A stretch of DNA of 64,000 nucleotides, from positions 1 through 64,000 of the forward strand of contig CASFPX010000004.1 in NCBI GenBank assembly GCA_949296915.1. The letters run 5' to 3'. This stretch comes from Onthovicinus sp900555545. Its GTDB lineage: Bacteria > Bacillota > Clostridia > Oscillospirales > Acutalibacteraceae. Positions 42,937 to 52,291 of this stretch are shown here, in pieces. The notes under the pieces are model-generated. The model was given only the letters and a program-made list of their open reading frames with translations. It did not search any database and was not told where the DNA came from. How positions within the stretch are numbered: the first letter of the stretch is position 1; the number at the start of each line of letters is the position of its first letter. Position numbers and translations under genes: made by a program.

Positions 42937-45900
42937 ATGGAAAAGAACGAGCAAACCCTCAAGCCGCGCATCTACACGGTCGGTACCTCGCACCTGGACA
43001 CATCCTGGAACTGGACGCTGGAGACGACCATCAGGGACTACATATCCAAAACCCTGTTGGAAAACTTTGAGCGCTTTGAAAAGTATCCGGAATATGTATT
43101 CAGCTTTGAAGGGGCCTACCGGTATGAGCTGATGGAGGAGTACTATCCGGAGGAGTTCAAACGGCTCAAGCAATATGTGGCGGCCGGCCGCTGGAACGTA
43201 ACCGGCAGCTCCTATGAGAATGGCGATGTGAACGTCCCCTCTCCGGAGAGCCTGTTCCGCAACATCCTGTACGGCAACAACTACTTTGATGAGAAGTTTG
43301 GCAAGCGCAGCAAGGATATCTTCCTGCCCGACTGCTTTGGCTTCGGCTACGCACTGCCCGCCATCGCCCACCACGCAAACCTGCTCGGCTTTACGACACA
43401 GAAGCTGACGTGGAGCTCCGCCTACGGGATCCCGTTTGATCTGGGCATTTGGAAGGGCGTAGATAAAAACGGCATTTACGCCTCCCTGAATGCGCTCTCC
43501 TATGTGTCGGTGCTCAGCAAGGTTCGTGAAAACCACAAGATCACTGATAAACTCAAAAAGAATATCAATGAGTTCGGCCTCCCCTTCACCTATGCGTTCC
43601 ACGGCGTCGGCGACCGCGGCGGCGCGCCCAAGGACAGCTCCGTTGCAACTGTGTGCCGCGAACTGCGTGAAAATGAGAACAGCGCCGTGGATGTACTCTC
43701 CGCCTCTGCCGACCAGGTGTTCCGCGATATGGACACGTTGCTGACCAAGGAACAAAAAGAGCGCCTGCCCGTGTGGGATAACGAACTTGTTTCCACCGAC
43801 CATGGCGTGGGCGGCTACACCTCCCGCGCTATTGGAAAGCGTTGGAACCGCCAGAATGAAAACCTGGCTGACCGCACGGAAAAATCTGCCGTGGCAGCCC
43901 TGCACCTGGGAGCGCCATACAACAAGAAGAAGATTGACGAGGCGTGGAAACGCGTCATCGCCCACCAGTTCCACGACGATATTCCCGGCACCTCCCTCCA
44001 GAGCTGCTACAAACGCAACTGGAACGATTACATGCTCTCCATCAGCGAATTTTGCGAGGAGTACCGTGCCAATGTGGGCCGTGTCGCCTCCCTGATGGAT
44101 ACCTCTTTTGCCAAAGGCACGCCGGTGGTTGTCAATAACCCGCTTCAGATTGCACGCCGTGACGCCGTCGAGGTGGAAATCAAAACGGACCGCTCCACGG
44201 CATGCGTGCGCGTGTACAACGCTGCCGGGGAGGAGGTCCCCGCGCAGGTTGTTTCGGTCCGCCGTGACAAACTCAAGGCTGTCTTTATCGCGGATGTCCC
44301 GGCGCTTGGATACGCCTGCTATGACATCCGCCCCTCTGTAGAGCCCTGCCCCCTGGATACGGGGCTGCGCGCAGAGAAAAAGCGGCTGGAGAACGAAAAA
44401 TACTACGTAATCCTGGACGACAACGGCGATGTGTGCGAAATCTTTGACAAGGAACTGGGGAAAAACATCCTCAAGCGCCCCATCCGCATGGGACTACACG
44501 AGTACTATGGCAGTGTAATCTACCCTGCGTGGGAGCTCCGCTATCAATCTGTATGTAAGGAGCCCATCGCATATGCGGCGGACCCGGCGTTTGAAATCCT
44601 GGAGAAGGGACCGGCACGCGTCACGATCCGTACCTCCCGTACGGCAGGCGAATCCCTGTTCTATCAGACCATTTCGCTCACCGCAACCGGCGCGGCTGTG
44701 GAATTCCAGAATGAGATCGATTGGCGCAGCGGCTGCCGCCTGCTCAAGACCAACTTCACCGTCGCGGCCGATAACTCTAAAGCCAGCTACGATCTGGGGC
44801 TTGGCGTCATTGAACGCGGGAACAATACGGAGAAGCTGTATGAGGTTCCGGCGCAGGCGTGGGCCGATCTGACGGATAAATCCGGAGAATTCGGCGTATC
44901 TGTGTTCAGCGACTGCAAGTACGGCTGGGATAAACCTGACAACAACACCTTGCGCCTGACAGGGATTCACTCCCCGGTGAGTGACTTCTATCCGGACGGC
45001 AAGCGCAATCCGGACAGCCGCCAGAGCCTGATGGATTTTGGTCTGAACCGGTACGGATTTGCCGTGTATTCACACAAGGGCGGCTTTGAAAACGGGACGC
45101 AGCTCAATGCGCAGCGGTTCTGCCAGCCCCTGAGCGCCTTTATCGTTGGCAAACACAAAGGGGTATTGGGCGGAACGTATTCGTTTGGCGCTCTGAGCGA
45201 TGACGGTGTGATCCTGCGCGCCGTTAAAAAGGCCGAATACGGGGACGAGATCATCGTCCGTGTGAATGAGGGGGTCAATCGCCGCCACGAGAACGTCACC
45301 TTGACCCTGGGCAATGGCATCGAGTCCGCGCGTGAGGTGTTTGCCTCCGAGGAGGAAATCGGCCCAGCCACCTGCACCAACGGCAATTTGGTATTCAGCA
45401 TTGACCCGTACGAGCCCAAGACCTTTGCGCTGACGCTGAAGGACAGCAAAAAGCATTTGACGGCACTGAAGGAACACACTTTGGCCCTTGACTACGATGT
45501 AGATGCTGTCACCTGGCAAATGTTCCGCTCCGACGGCTCCATTGACGCCGGACGTTCTCTGCCGGCTGAGCTATTCCCGGCCGAAATCGAATGCGGCGGC
45601 ATTACCTTTAAGATGGGATCCATCCGGAACGGAGATGCCAACGCGATGCGCGCCTACGGCCAGACGCTTCAGCTGCCCAAACACACCAAAAAGCTGCATC
45701 TGCTTGCCTGCGCCGTGGGGGGAGATCAAAACGTTCGCTTTGATTTGAATGGGACCGGGATTTCCTGCACGATCCATGATCTGAACGAGGCAGTCGGCGC
45801 GTGGGATCTGTTCGGTGCCAAAGAGACCGGCCATATTAAAGACTGCGTGGTGGCCCAGGTGTTCACCCATATGCATGAGCCGCAGGGCGATATGGTCGGT

Positions 45901-46134
45901 AAACAGGCATACCTGTTCAAGTACACGCTCGATGTGCCAGCAGGCGTTCAGGCTGTCACGTTGCCGCACAACGAAAAGGTACTGATCTTCGCAGCTACAG
46001 CCACGGAGAACGAGCCGGAGAGCATCACGGCCAGTGCACTGCACGACGAATTGGAAAAGCGTCCGTTCGCATTCAAACGCTCCGTAAAAGATCGTGCCCG
46101 CTCCTCCAAGCTGTTCAACTGGATATTTAAATAA
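42937..46134 (+). CDS. GH38 alpha-mannosidase
   Basis: A 1065-residue, cytoplasmic (no signal peptide) glycosidase that removes alpha-linked mannose, for example from N-glycans. The N-terminal catalytic domain (1-270) has the zinc motif TSHLDTSWNW near residue 18 and the nucleophile Asp in FLPDCFGFG near 130; the mid helical domain ends with HQFHDDIPGTS near 347 (zinc His, then Asp). The rest is the C-terminal beta-sandwich region (about 390-1065). GAGGAGGAATATCC precedes the ATG. It stands as a single-gene transcript next to GH3 and GH95 genes. Confidence 0.96.
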   Translation: MEKNEQTLKPRIYTVGTSHLDTSWNWTLETTIRDYISKTLLENFERFEKYPEYVFSFEGAYRYELMEEYYPEEFKRLKQYVAAGRWNVTGSSYENGDVNVPSPESLFRNILYGNNYFDEKFGKRSKDIFLPDCFGFGYALPAIAHHANLLGFTTQKLTWSSAYGIPFDLGIWKGVDKNGIYASLNALSYVSVLSKVRENHKITDKLKKNINEFGLPFTYAFHGVGDRGGAPKDSSVATVCRELRENENSAVDVLSASADQVFRDMDTLLTKEQKERLPVWDNELVSTDHGVGGYTSRAIGKRWNRQNENLADRTEKSAVAALHLGAPYNKKKIDEAWKRVIAHQFHDDIPGTSLQSCYKRNWNDYMLSISEFCEEYRANVGRVASLMDTSFAKGTPVVVNNPLQIARRDAVEVEIKTDRSTACVRVYNAAGEEVPAQVVSVRRDKLKAVFIADVPALGYACYDIRPSVEPCPLDTGLRAEKKRLENEKYYVILDDNGDVCEIFDKELGKNILKRPIRMGLHEYYGSVIYPAWELRYQSVCKEPIAYAADPAFEILEKGPARVTIRTSRTAGESLFYQTISLTATGAAVEFQNEIDWRSGCRLLKTNFTVAADNSKASYDLGLGVIERGNNTEKLYEVPAQAWADLTDKSGEFGVSVFSDCKYGWDKPDNNTLRLTGIHSPVSDFYPDGKRNPDSRQSLMDFGLNRYGFAVYSHKGGFENGTQLNAQRFCQPLSAFIVGKHKGVLGGTYSFGALSDDGVILRAVKKAEYGDEIIVRVNEGVNRRHENVTLTLGNGIESAREVFASEEEIGPATCTNGNLVFSIDPYEPKTFALTLKDSKKHLTALKEHTLALDYDVDAVTWQMFRSDGSIDAGRSLPAELFPAEIECGGITFKMGSIRNGDANAMRAYGQTLQLPKHTKKLHLLACAVGGDQNVRFDLNGTGISCTIHDLNEAVGAWDLFGAKETGHIKDCVVAQVFTHMHEPQGDMVGKQAYLFKYTLDVPAGVQAVTLPHNEKVLIFAATATENEPESITASALHDELEKRPFAFKRSVKDRARSSKLFNWIFK

Positions 46135-46222
46135 AAATCCTGGTGCCTTTGGAATGCATCAAAAATAGTAACCACCCTAAAGTTTGCTGCTCAGGCCCAG
46201 TAAAATCGGACATAGAAAAACA

Positions 46223-46385
46223 CCCCCTTATGGTAGAATGGAAACAACTACCATAAGGGGGGATTTCATGTCAAGAGGATCGTCCATATCAAACAATCCG
46301 AAACAGAAATACTGGCATTAAGGAATCAATGACTAACACAAAGGGAAATTGCAGTAAGGTTGAGCTTGTGTCATAAGTAACCGGT
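46223..46385 (+). mobile_element. Degraded IS remnant with a long leader hairpin
   Basis: CCCCCTTATGGTAG (46223-46236) and CTACCATAAGGGGG (46248-46261) form a perfect 14-bp hairpin. It is followed by a broken frame that reads VKRIVHIKQSETEILALRNQ, stop, LTQREIAVRLSLCHK, stop, which resembles the N-terminal helix-turn-helix of transposases such as those of IS3-type elements. Two stops and only about 35 codons remain. Confidence 0.5.
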
Positions 46386-46412
46386 ATTCTGAGACATCGC
46401 CGGCTATCATAA

Positions 46413-46439
46413 TCAAAAAGCCCCGTCCTAAGACGGGGC
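46413..46439 (-). terminator. Terminator of tRNA-Gln
   Basis: GCCCCGTC (46420-46427) and GACGGGGC (46432-46439) with a 4-base loop; TTTTTGATT follows on the minus strand. Confidence 0.88.
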
Positions 46440-46442
46440 CTG

Positions 46443-46516
46443 TGGCAGCGGTACTAGGATTCGAACCTAGAAGTACGGAGTCAGAGTCCGGTGTGTTACC
46501 GTTACACTATACCGCT
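46443..46516 (-). tRNA. tRNA-Gln (anticodon CTG)
   Basis: On the minus strand the acceptor AGCGGTA pairs with TACCGCT, then G73 and an encoded CCA. The D arm holds AACGGTAA, the anticodon stem CGGA/TCCG encloses the loop CTCTGAC (anticodon CTG), and the T arm is CTAGGTTCGAATCCTAG. The loop and arm patterns match glutamine tRNAs; CTG reads CAG codons. A terminator follows directly. Confidence 0.95.
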
Positions 46517-46584
46517 ATATCCGACGTTTTATAATTTTATCACAAGTGACGTAATCTGTCAAGAAGGTTTTGGAATTTTTTTAA

Positions 46585-46623
46585 TAAAAAATAGCCGTAC
46601 AGGGTACTGGCCCTGTACGGCTA
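46585..46623 (-). terminator. Terminator of the GH3/GH95 operon
   Basis: A 13-bp perfect stem (46592-46604 with 46611-46623) and 6-base loop, followed on the minus strand by TTTTTTATT. Confidence 0.9.
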
Positions 46624-46633
46624 TAAAAAGCCT

Positions 46634-49066
46634 TTATTTTTTAGAGATCAACGCTTTGACAGCGCCAACCCCTTCCTTGACGATGGTGCCGCCGCCGCCC
46701 TGACCATTGAGCAGCCGGATCAGTGCATCAAGCATCTTTTCAGAGACGAGACCGCCCGACATCGTACGCAGGTTGCGGATCGGCATCTCGGAGATGGTGT
46801 GGTACATCATCCCGCCGTTGGCCATCTCACCCCCGCGTGAAAGCAGCGCCTTGCGCAGGATCTTATCGATCCGGCGGCCCCACTTGGTATGGCATGTATC
46901 AGCAAAGCAGTCGTTCCCTGTCACAGGCAGCGTATTGTCACGCACCGGGGAGGGGATCGCATGGCCCAGCAAAAGCTCAAACTGTACATCCGGAACGTCC
47001 TCAATCTGGCCGCTGTAATAGGCGGGCAGCTGTGCGCTCTGATCTGCCGGCTCAAAATCCGGCGAGGCCGAAGCAACCTCCACCGATGCCGTCAGGCGGA
47101 TATCGCGGGACGATGCGCCGACCTCAACCGTATAGGTTCCGCTCTCCGCACGCCAGCCGCCAAACGCGACATCATAGTATTCAAATGCACGGGGGCACGC
47201 CTCCAACTCGACCGTCTTTTCCTCGCCGGCTTTCAGGAACACGCGGGCAAACGCTTTCAGCTCATGAACCGGGCGGTAAACCCTGCCCTTTGGAGGCGCA
47301 ACATAGACCTGCACGATTTCAGCCGCATCGTAAGCCCCAGTATTTTTCACCTTGACGCTCAGCTTCAGGCCATCCTGTTCCGCAATCTTTTTGGCAATCT
47401 TAAGATCAGAATACGCAAAGGTGGTATAGGTCAGGCCGTGGCCAAAGGGGAAGAGGACTTCCTTCTGGACGGTGTCATAGTAACGGTATCCCACATAGAG
47501 CCCCTCACGGTATTCGACCGTCATTTGATTGCCGGGGAAATTCTTATTACACGGCGTATCCGACAGCTTCATCGGGAAGGTTTCGGCCAATTTTCCGCTC
47601 GGGCTGTAATCACCATAGAGCAGATCGATCTGTGCCTCTCCGACGCCCTCGCCGCCCAGATAGGACTCAAGTACGGCAGCCACCTGATCCAGCCACGGCA
47701 TCTCCACCGGCGAGCCATTGTGCAGCACGACGACCACGTTTTTCTGCACCTTGCAAATCTCCTGGATCAGGACATCCTGGCACTTGGGCATATGAAGATG
47801 GGAACGATCGTAGCCCTCGGATTCAAAGGCATCCGGCAGCCCGGCAAAGATGACGGCGACCTCTGCCTCCCTCGCTGTTTCCACAGCCTCCTGGAGCATA
47901 TGCTCGTCGATCCGATCGCCGTTTTCCACCTTATAGCCCTGGGCATAGGTCAGCCCGGTAATCCCGCGCTCATTTGCGCTATCCCAGGCACCGACGACCT
48001 TGTGTGCATTGATGTGGGAACTGCCGCCGCCCTGGTAGCGCGGCTCCTTTGCAAACGCGCCGATAAACGCGACGGACGTCCCTTTTTGGAGCGGAAGGAT
48101 CCCGTTATTTTTCAGGAGCACCTGTGTCTCACGTGCAATGGCGACCGCCTTCTGATGGTCGGCCTCCCGGTCAAATACCGCGCTGCTATTCCGGTTCTCC
48201 ACGTAGTGGTAAACCTCCGTCAGGATCCGCTCCACGGCGCGGTCCAGCACTTTTTCATCAAGCGTCCCCGCACGCACAGCTTCCACAATCAGTTTGTCGT
48301 TAATTCCGCCGCATGCGGGCATCTCCAACTCCAGCCCCGCCTCCAGTGCCTTTGGCCGGTTATCTGTCATGGCGCCCCAATCGGTCATTACGTAACCTTT
48401 AAAGCCCCACTCATCGCGCAGGACGTCATTCAAAAGCCACTGATTCTCCGCAGAATAGGTGCCGTTAATCTTATTATAAGAGCACATGACAGTGTGCGGC
48501 TGTGCCTTTTTGACGGCGATCTCAAAGGCGGGCAGGTAGATTTCGCGCAGTGTGCGCTCATCGACAACATCCGAGATCACCATGCGCTTATACTCCTGAT
48601 TGTTGGCGGCAAAATGCTTGATACTGGTGCCGACATTCTGGGACTGCACGCCGTTGATATAACTCTGGGCCATTTCACCGGCCAGATACGGATCCTCGGA
48701 GAAATATTCAAAATTGCGCCCGCACAGCGGGGAACGTTTGATATTGACTGCGGGGCCGAGCAGGATGCTGACATCCTCGGCCTGGCACTCGTTGCCGAGC
48801 GTGCTGCCCATATCACGCATCATCTCCGTATCAAAGGAGGCGGCAATTCCTGCCGCGGAGGGGAAGCAGACCGCCTCTACGCTCTCATTAATCCCAAGGT
48901 TATCGGCAGAATCCGCTTGCTTACGCAGACCGTGAGGTCCATCCGTCATCATGACGGGTGGAATCCCGAGGCGCTCTACTGCCTTTGTATGCCAAAAATC
49001 CCCGCCAGAGCAAAGGCCTGCCTTTTCCTCCAAGGTCAGCTCGGCGACCAGTGCTTTCATATCCAT
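46634..49066 (-). CDS. GH3 beta-glucosidase with C-terminal extra module
   Basis: An 810-residue GH3 enzyme, cytoplasmic (no signal). The TIM-barrel domain (1-310) holds GPHGLRKQ, GRNFEYFSEDP and the nucleophile Asp in VMTDWGAM near residue 235; the alpha/beta sandwich domain follows (about 330-560), then a fibronectin III-like domain (about 590-665; RVYRPVHELKAF, GEEKTVELE). The last ~115 residues are extra and end with ISEMPIRNLRTM and SEKMLDALIRLLN, like the start of the GH13 enzyme at 32342. I start at 49066 with GGAGG 11 bases before it; an ATG at 49084 is the alternative. It probably frees beta-linked glucose or xylose. Confidence 0.94.
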   Translation of the reverse strand: MDMKALVAELTLEEKAGLCSGGDFWHTKAVERLGIPPVMMTDGPHGLRKQADSADNLGINESVEAVCFPSAAGIAASFDTEMMRDMGSTLGNECQAEDVSILLGPAVNIKRSPLCGRNFEYFSEDPYLAGEMAQSYINGVQSQNVGTSIKHFAANNQEYKRMVISDVVDERTLREIYLPAFEIAVKKAQPHTVMCSYNKINGTYSAENQWLLNDVLRDEWGFKGYVMTDWGAMTDNRPKALEAGLELEMPACGGINDKLIVEAVRAGTLDEKVLDRAVERILTEVYHYVENRNSSAVFDREADHQKAVAIARETQVLLKNNGILPLQKGTSVAFIGAFAKEPRYQGGGSSHINAHKVVGAWDSANERGITGLTYAQGYKVENGDRIDEHMLQEAVETAREAEVAVIFAGLPDAFESEGYDRSHLHMPKCQDVLIQEICKVQKNVVVVLHNGSPVEMPWLDQVAAVLESYLGGEGVGEAQIDLLYGDYSPSGKLAETFPMKLSDTPCNKNFPGNQMTVEYREGLYVGYRYYDTVQKEVLFPFGHGLTYTTFAYSDLKIAKKIAEQDGLKLSVKVKNTGAYDAAEIVQVYVAPPKGRVYRPVHELKAFARVFLKAGEEKTVELEACPRAFEYYDVAFGGWRAESGTYTVEVGASSRDIRLTASVEVASASPDFEPADQSAQLPAYYSGQIEDVPDVQFELLLGHAIPSPVRDNTLPVTGNDCFADTCHTKWGRRIDKILRKALLSRGGEMANGGMMYHTISEMPIRNLRTMSGGLVSEKMLDALIRLLNGQGGGGTIVKEGVGAVKALISKK

Positions 49067-49115
49067 AAGCCATTCATCCTCCATTTATCATTATTATTAA
49101 AATTTGTAACCGCGT

Positions 49116-51650
49116 TTATTTGCTGTAAGCAATCGTATAGGATTCCCCTGCACCTGAGGCAAAACGGACGCTTAGATCATCCACACGCTCCACCGCGACG
49201 GGCTGACCGTTCGCATCTGTGACCGTCAACGTACTATCCGCCGGGCAGTACATCTTGCAATCTCCCCCGCTGCGGGCCGTCATCCGCACCTGCGAGAGCT
49301 TGCCATCCGCCCAGGAGAAATCAAACACGAAGTTACCACGTGCCACCAGACCGGAAACACTGCCGGATTTAGCCCACGCATCCGGCAGGGCGGGCAATAG
49401 CTGAATATACCCCGCATGGCTCTGGATAAGCATCTCCGCAATACCGGCAGTGGCGCCGAAGTTGCCGTCAATCTGGAAGGGCGGGTGCGTATCCCAAAGA
49501 TTGTCAAGCGTGCTCTCCTTTAAAAGTTCGGACAGCATCTTATAGCTGTGATTCCCGTCGAGCAGGCGGGCCCATTCACAAATTTTCTGTGCCTTGGACC
49601 ATCCTGTTCCTCCGTCGCCCCGATCTTCCAGCGTCACACGCGCGGCATCCAGATACTCCGGTGTAGCCAAAGTGATATAGTTCCCAGGGTATAGGCCCAG
49701 CAGATTAGACATGTGACGGTGTTCCTTTTCCACATCGTGTGTTTTAAAGCCACGGTCTTCCCAGGTGTCCTCCTGCGGCCACTCCTTCACCTGCCCCCAG
49801 GCGCCAACCTGAACCGGGTCAAGCCGGTTGATCTGTGCCTTGAGTGTCTCAATCAGTGATGCATCCACATCGCTGCCAAAACCGGCCTGTGTCAACGCAT
49901 CCGCCGCCTTGATGGTATCGGAATAGAGTTGCCAGATGATCGATTGGTCATACGTATTGCCCGCTGCAACCGGTCCGTGCTCCGGTGAGTACGAGGGGGA
50001 AGAGATCAACCGCCCCGTCACCGGATCCTCAATCAAAAGCTGCGACCACATCAGCGCGCTCTCCTGCATGGCGGGATAGATCTCCTCCCGCAGTATATCC
50101 ACATCCTGCGTAAACGCAAAATAGTCAAAGGTATTCTGCGTCAGCCAGGCGCCTGCTGTGGGGGACCAGCCCCAGGTCCAGACCGAACCCGGACCTGTCA
50201 TGCCGAGCGGCGTATTCTGTGTGTGCACCATCCAGCCCGTCGCCTGGGAGGTATCGGGCGTGCCATCCGGCAAGTCGGCCCCAATGCCAGTGTACATATT
50301 GGCCGTCTTGCGCCCCGGCTCGCGCAGGGATTCCACATATTCAAGCAGTGGAAGCGCCGTCTCGGAGAGGTTGGTCACATACGCGGGCCAATAATTCATC
50401 TGTAAATTGATATTGGTGTGGTAATCGCTCTCCCACATCGGGTCATTTTTGCCATTCCATACACCCTGCAGATTGGCCGGCAAGCTCCCCTCCCGTGAGG
50501 AGGCGATCAGAAGATAACGCCCATACTGGAAATAGAGTGCCTCCAGCGATGGATTCAAGCCATCCTTCTGGTAATCCTTCAGCACGCGGTCCGTTGGCTC
50601 CAGTGAACCCTGCTGGCCCAGATCGAGCTGAACACGGTCAAATAGCGCCGTATAGTCGGTCTCATGGCGCTGATAGAGCTGATCATAGCCAAGCGCTGTG
50701 GCCGCCTCCATTTTTTCACGCACCGTCTCCATTGGATCGACTCCACTGCGGTATTCGGGGTAATCGTTGGCATAGTCCGTCGCAGCCGTCAGCAGGATGG
50801 TGACGCTGTCCGCCTCCGATACGGTGAGACTGCCATCTCCGTTTGCGGTGATCGTTCCCCCGTCCGGAATCACACGAACCTGCGCCGCATAACGCATGGA
50901 GTTTGCATCCGGAGTGGCGCCCTTTTTGCCCTCCTTGCCCATAACGGTACCGGTGAGGGTAATGGTGTTGTCCGCCGCGCTGACTGTTCCGTTCTGAGCG
51001 GACTCAAGCACCGCATCAAAGCTAAGGTGCCCGCCCTCACTCGCGGTGAGTCGAGCTGCAATCACACGATCAGGATAGCTGGCAAAATACTCCCGCCGGT
51101 AGTCTACGCCGCCGCTCGTAAAGCTTACGGAGGAAACCGCTGTATTCAAATTCAGATCGCGGATATAGTTGTTCCCCCGCATTACACCCTGGAACTTCAG
51201 GTACAGGTCGCCAAAATTCTGATAGGACCCCCTCCCGGTCTCATTGCCCTGGAGCTTGGTCATGGCCTCCTGCGCGGCATCATAATTCTCCTGGGCCAGC
51301 AGCTGCTGAATCTCCCGCAGAGCCGCTCCTGAATCGTCGCGCGAGTTGCCACCGTTATATCCCTCTATTTCGGGACCGCCGGACCAGAGCGTTTTTTCAT
51401 TAAACTGGATTCGCTCCTTTTTTACGCCGCCAAAAATTTTGGCCCCCATATATCCGTTGCCAATGGGCAACGCCTCCTGCTCCCACCCGTCATAATCGTT
51501 GGCTGCAGGTTTCTGATACCACAGCGTATTTGCATCCCGCGGAGCGCTGGTAAACTTTTGCCGGGGAACAATAAACCAAGCGGCCAATCCTCCAGCAGCA
51601 ACTGCCGCTGCACTCAGGCAGGATATAACAGTTATCCATACTTTTTTCAT
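49116..51650 (-). CDS. GH95 alpha-L-fucosidase, membrane-anchored
   Basis: An 844-residue fucosidase of the GH95 family (alpha-1,2-L-fucosidase or related galactosidase). An N-terminal TM helix (residues 5-30) anchors it or serves as a signal. Landmarks are LPIGNGYMGAKIFGG near residue 62, RIQFNEKTLWSGGP near 82, the central NLQGVWNGKNDPMW and NINLQMNYWPA near 405-425, and SPEHGP and LLPALPDAW in the C-terminal part, where catalytic residues lie. It precedes the GH3 gene with a 31-base gap to its ORF start, so the two may be co-transcribed. Confidence 0.95.
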   Translation of the reverse strand: MKKVWITVISCLSAAAVAAGGLAAWFIVPRQKFTSAPRDANTLWYQKPAANDYDGWEQEALPIGNGYMGAKIFGGVKKERIQFNEKTLWSGGPEIEGYNGGNSRDDSGAALREIQQLLAQENYDAAQEAMTKLQGNETGRGSYQNFGDLYLKFQGVMRGNNYIRDLNLNTAVSSVSFTSGGVDYRREYFASYPDRVIAARLTASEGGHLSFDAVLESAQNGTVSAADNTITLTGTVMGKEGKKGATPDANSMRYAAQVRVIPDGGTITANGDGSLTVSEADSVTILLTAATDYANDYPEYRSGVDPMETVREKMEAATALGYDQLYQRHETDYTALFDRVQLDLGQQGSLEPTDRVLKDYQKDGLNPSLEALYFQYGRYLLIASSREGSLPANLQGVWNGKNDPMWESDYHTNINLQMNYWPAYVTNLSETALPLLEYVESLREPGRKTANMYTGIGADLPDGTPDTSQATGWMVHTQNTPLGMTGPGSVWTWGWSPTAGAWLTQNTFDYFAFTQDVDILREEIYPAMQESALMWSQLLIEDPVTGRLISSPSYSPEHGPVAAGNTYDQSIIWQLYSDTIKAADALTQAGFGSDVDASLIETLKAQINRLDPVQVGAWGQVKEWPQEDTWEDRGFKTHDVEKEHRHMSNLLGLYPGNYITLATPEYLDAARVTLEDRGDGGTGWSKAQKICEWARLLDGNHSYKMLSELLKESTLDNLWDTHPPFQIDGNFGATAGIAEMLIQSHAGYIQLLPALPDAWAKSGSVSGLVARGNFVFDFSWADGKLSQVRMTARSGGDCKMYCPADSTLTVTDANGQPVAVERVDDLSVRFASGAGESYTIAYSK

Positions 51651-51920
51651 GAGATACCCTCCTCTATTTATACATACTAACTATAATATACCCCATCAAA
51701 AAAAGCAAGAGTTTGCACAAAAAAATCCTTCTATTACCTGCTTTTCACGTACAAAACAGACGCCCCCTGGTCTCTTACAAATCCGCCGCGGAAAGGCAGC
51801 TAAACAGCAGGAAACATCGGCACGGCCAATCACGATCTCCATCCACCAGCTCACCTTGACGCATATTGCGGAACAAGCCCGCATATGAATTACGGATTGA
51901 AGCAATCGGGAGGGATCATT

Positions 51921-52178
51921 TTGAAAGGCATGGTAGAAGAGAGAGCTGTCGAACTGGCCAATTACATTATCCGGCGTCAGACCACCGTACGCGCTGCGGC
52001 AAAAGAGTTTGGGATCAGTAAGTCAACTGTTCATATGGATGTGGCCAAGCGCCTGCAAAAAATCAACCCGCAGCTGTACAAGGAGGTAAAGGCCATTCTG
52101 GATATCAACAAGGCACAGCGCCATATCCGCGGCGGTCTGGCAACGCAAAAAAAGTACGCGCAGCTACACGAAAAATAG
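51921..52178 (+). CDS. spoIIID: Sporulation transcriptional regulator SpoIIID
   Basis: An 85-residue DNA-binding protein that switches mother-cell genes between sigma-E and sigma-K. The helix-turn-helix is TTVRAAAKEFGISKSTVHMDVAKRL, near residues 22-46, followed by the basic C-terminal helix with RHIRGGLATQKKY. Start is a TTG at 51921 after GGGAGGG; an ATG three codons on (51930) has no room for a ribosome site. It stands alone. Confidence 0.95.
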   Translation: MKGMVEERAVELANYIIRRQTTVRAAAKEFGISKSTVHMDVAKRLQKINPQLYKEVKAILDINKAQRHIRGGLATQKKYAQLHEK

Positions 52179-52291
52179 CGAAAAGCTCTCACTCCTTTTC
52201 ATTTGAAGCGCTTTGTGTTAAAATAAATCTATCTTTTCGGCAGCGGGTGCTGCTCAAAAGTACAATTTGACAGAAAGCCGGTGCTAATAGA

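Noticed and set aside
46889..49222. Long plus-strand open frame of about 777 codons opposite the GH3 gene
   Set aside because: Antisense shadow: the GH3 gene on the other strand has all family motifs, and this frame has none.
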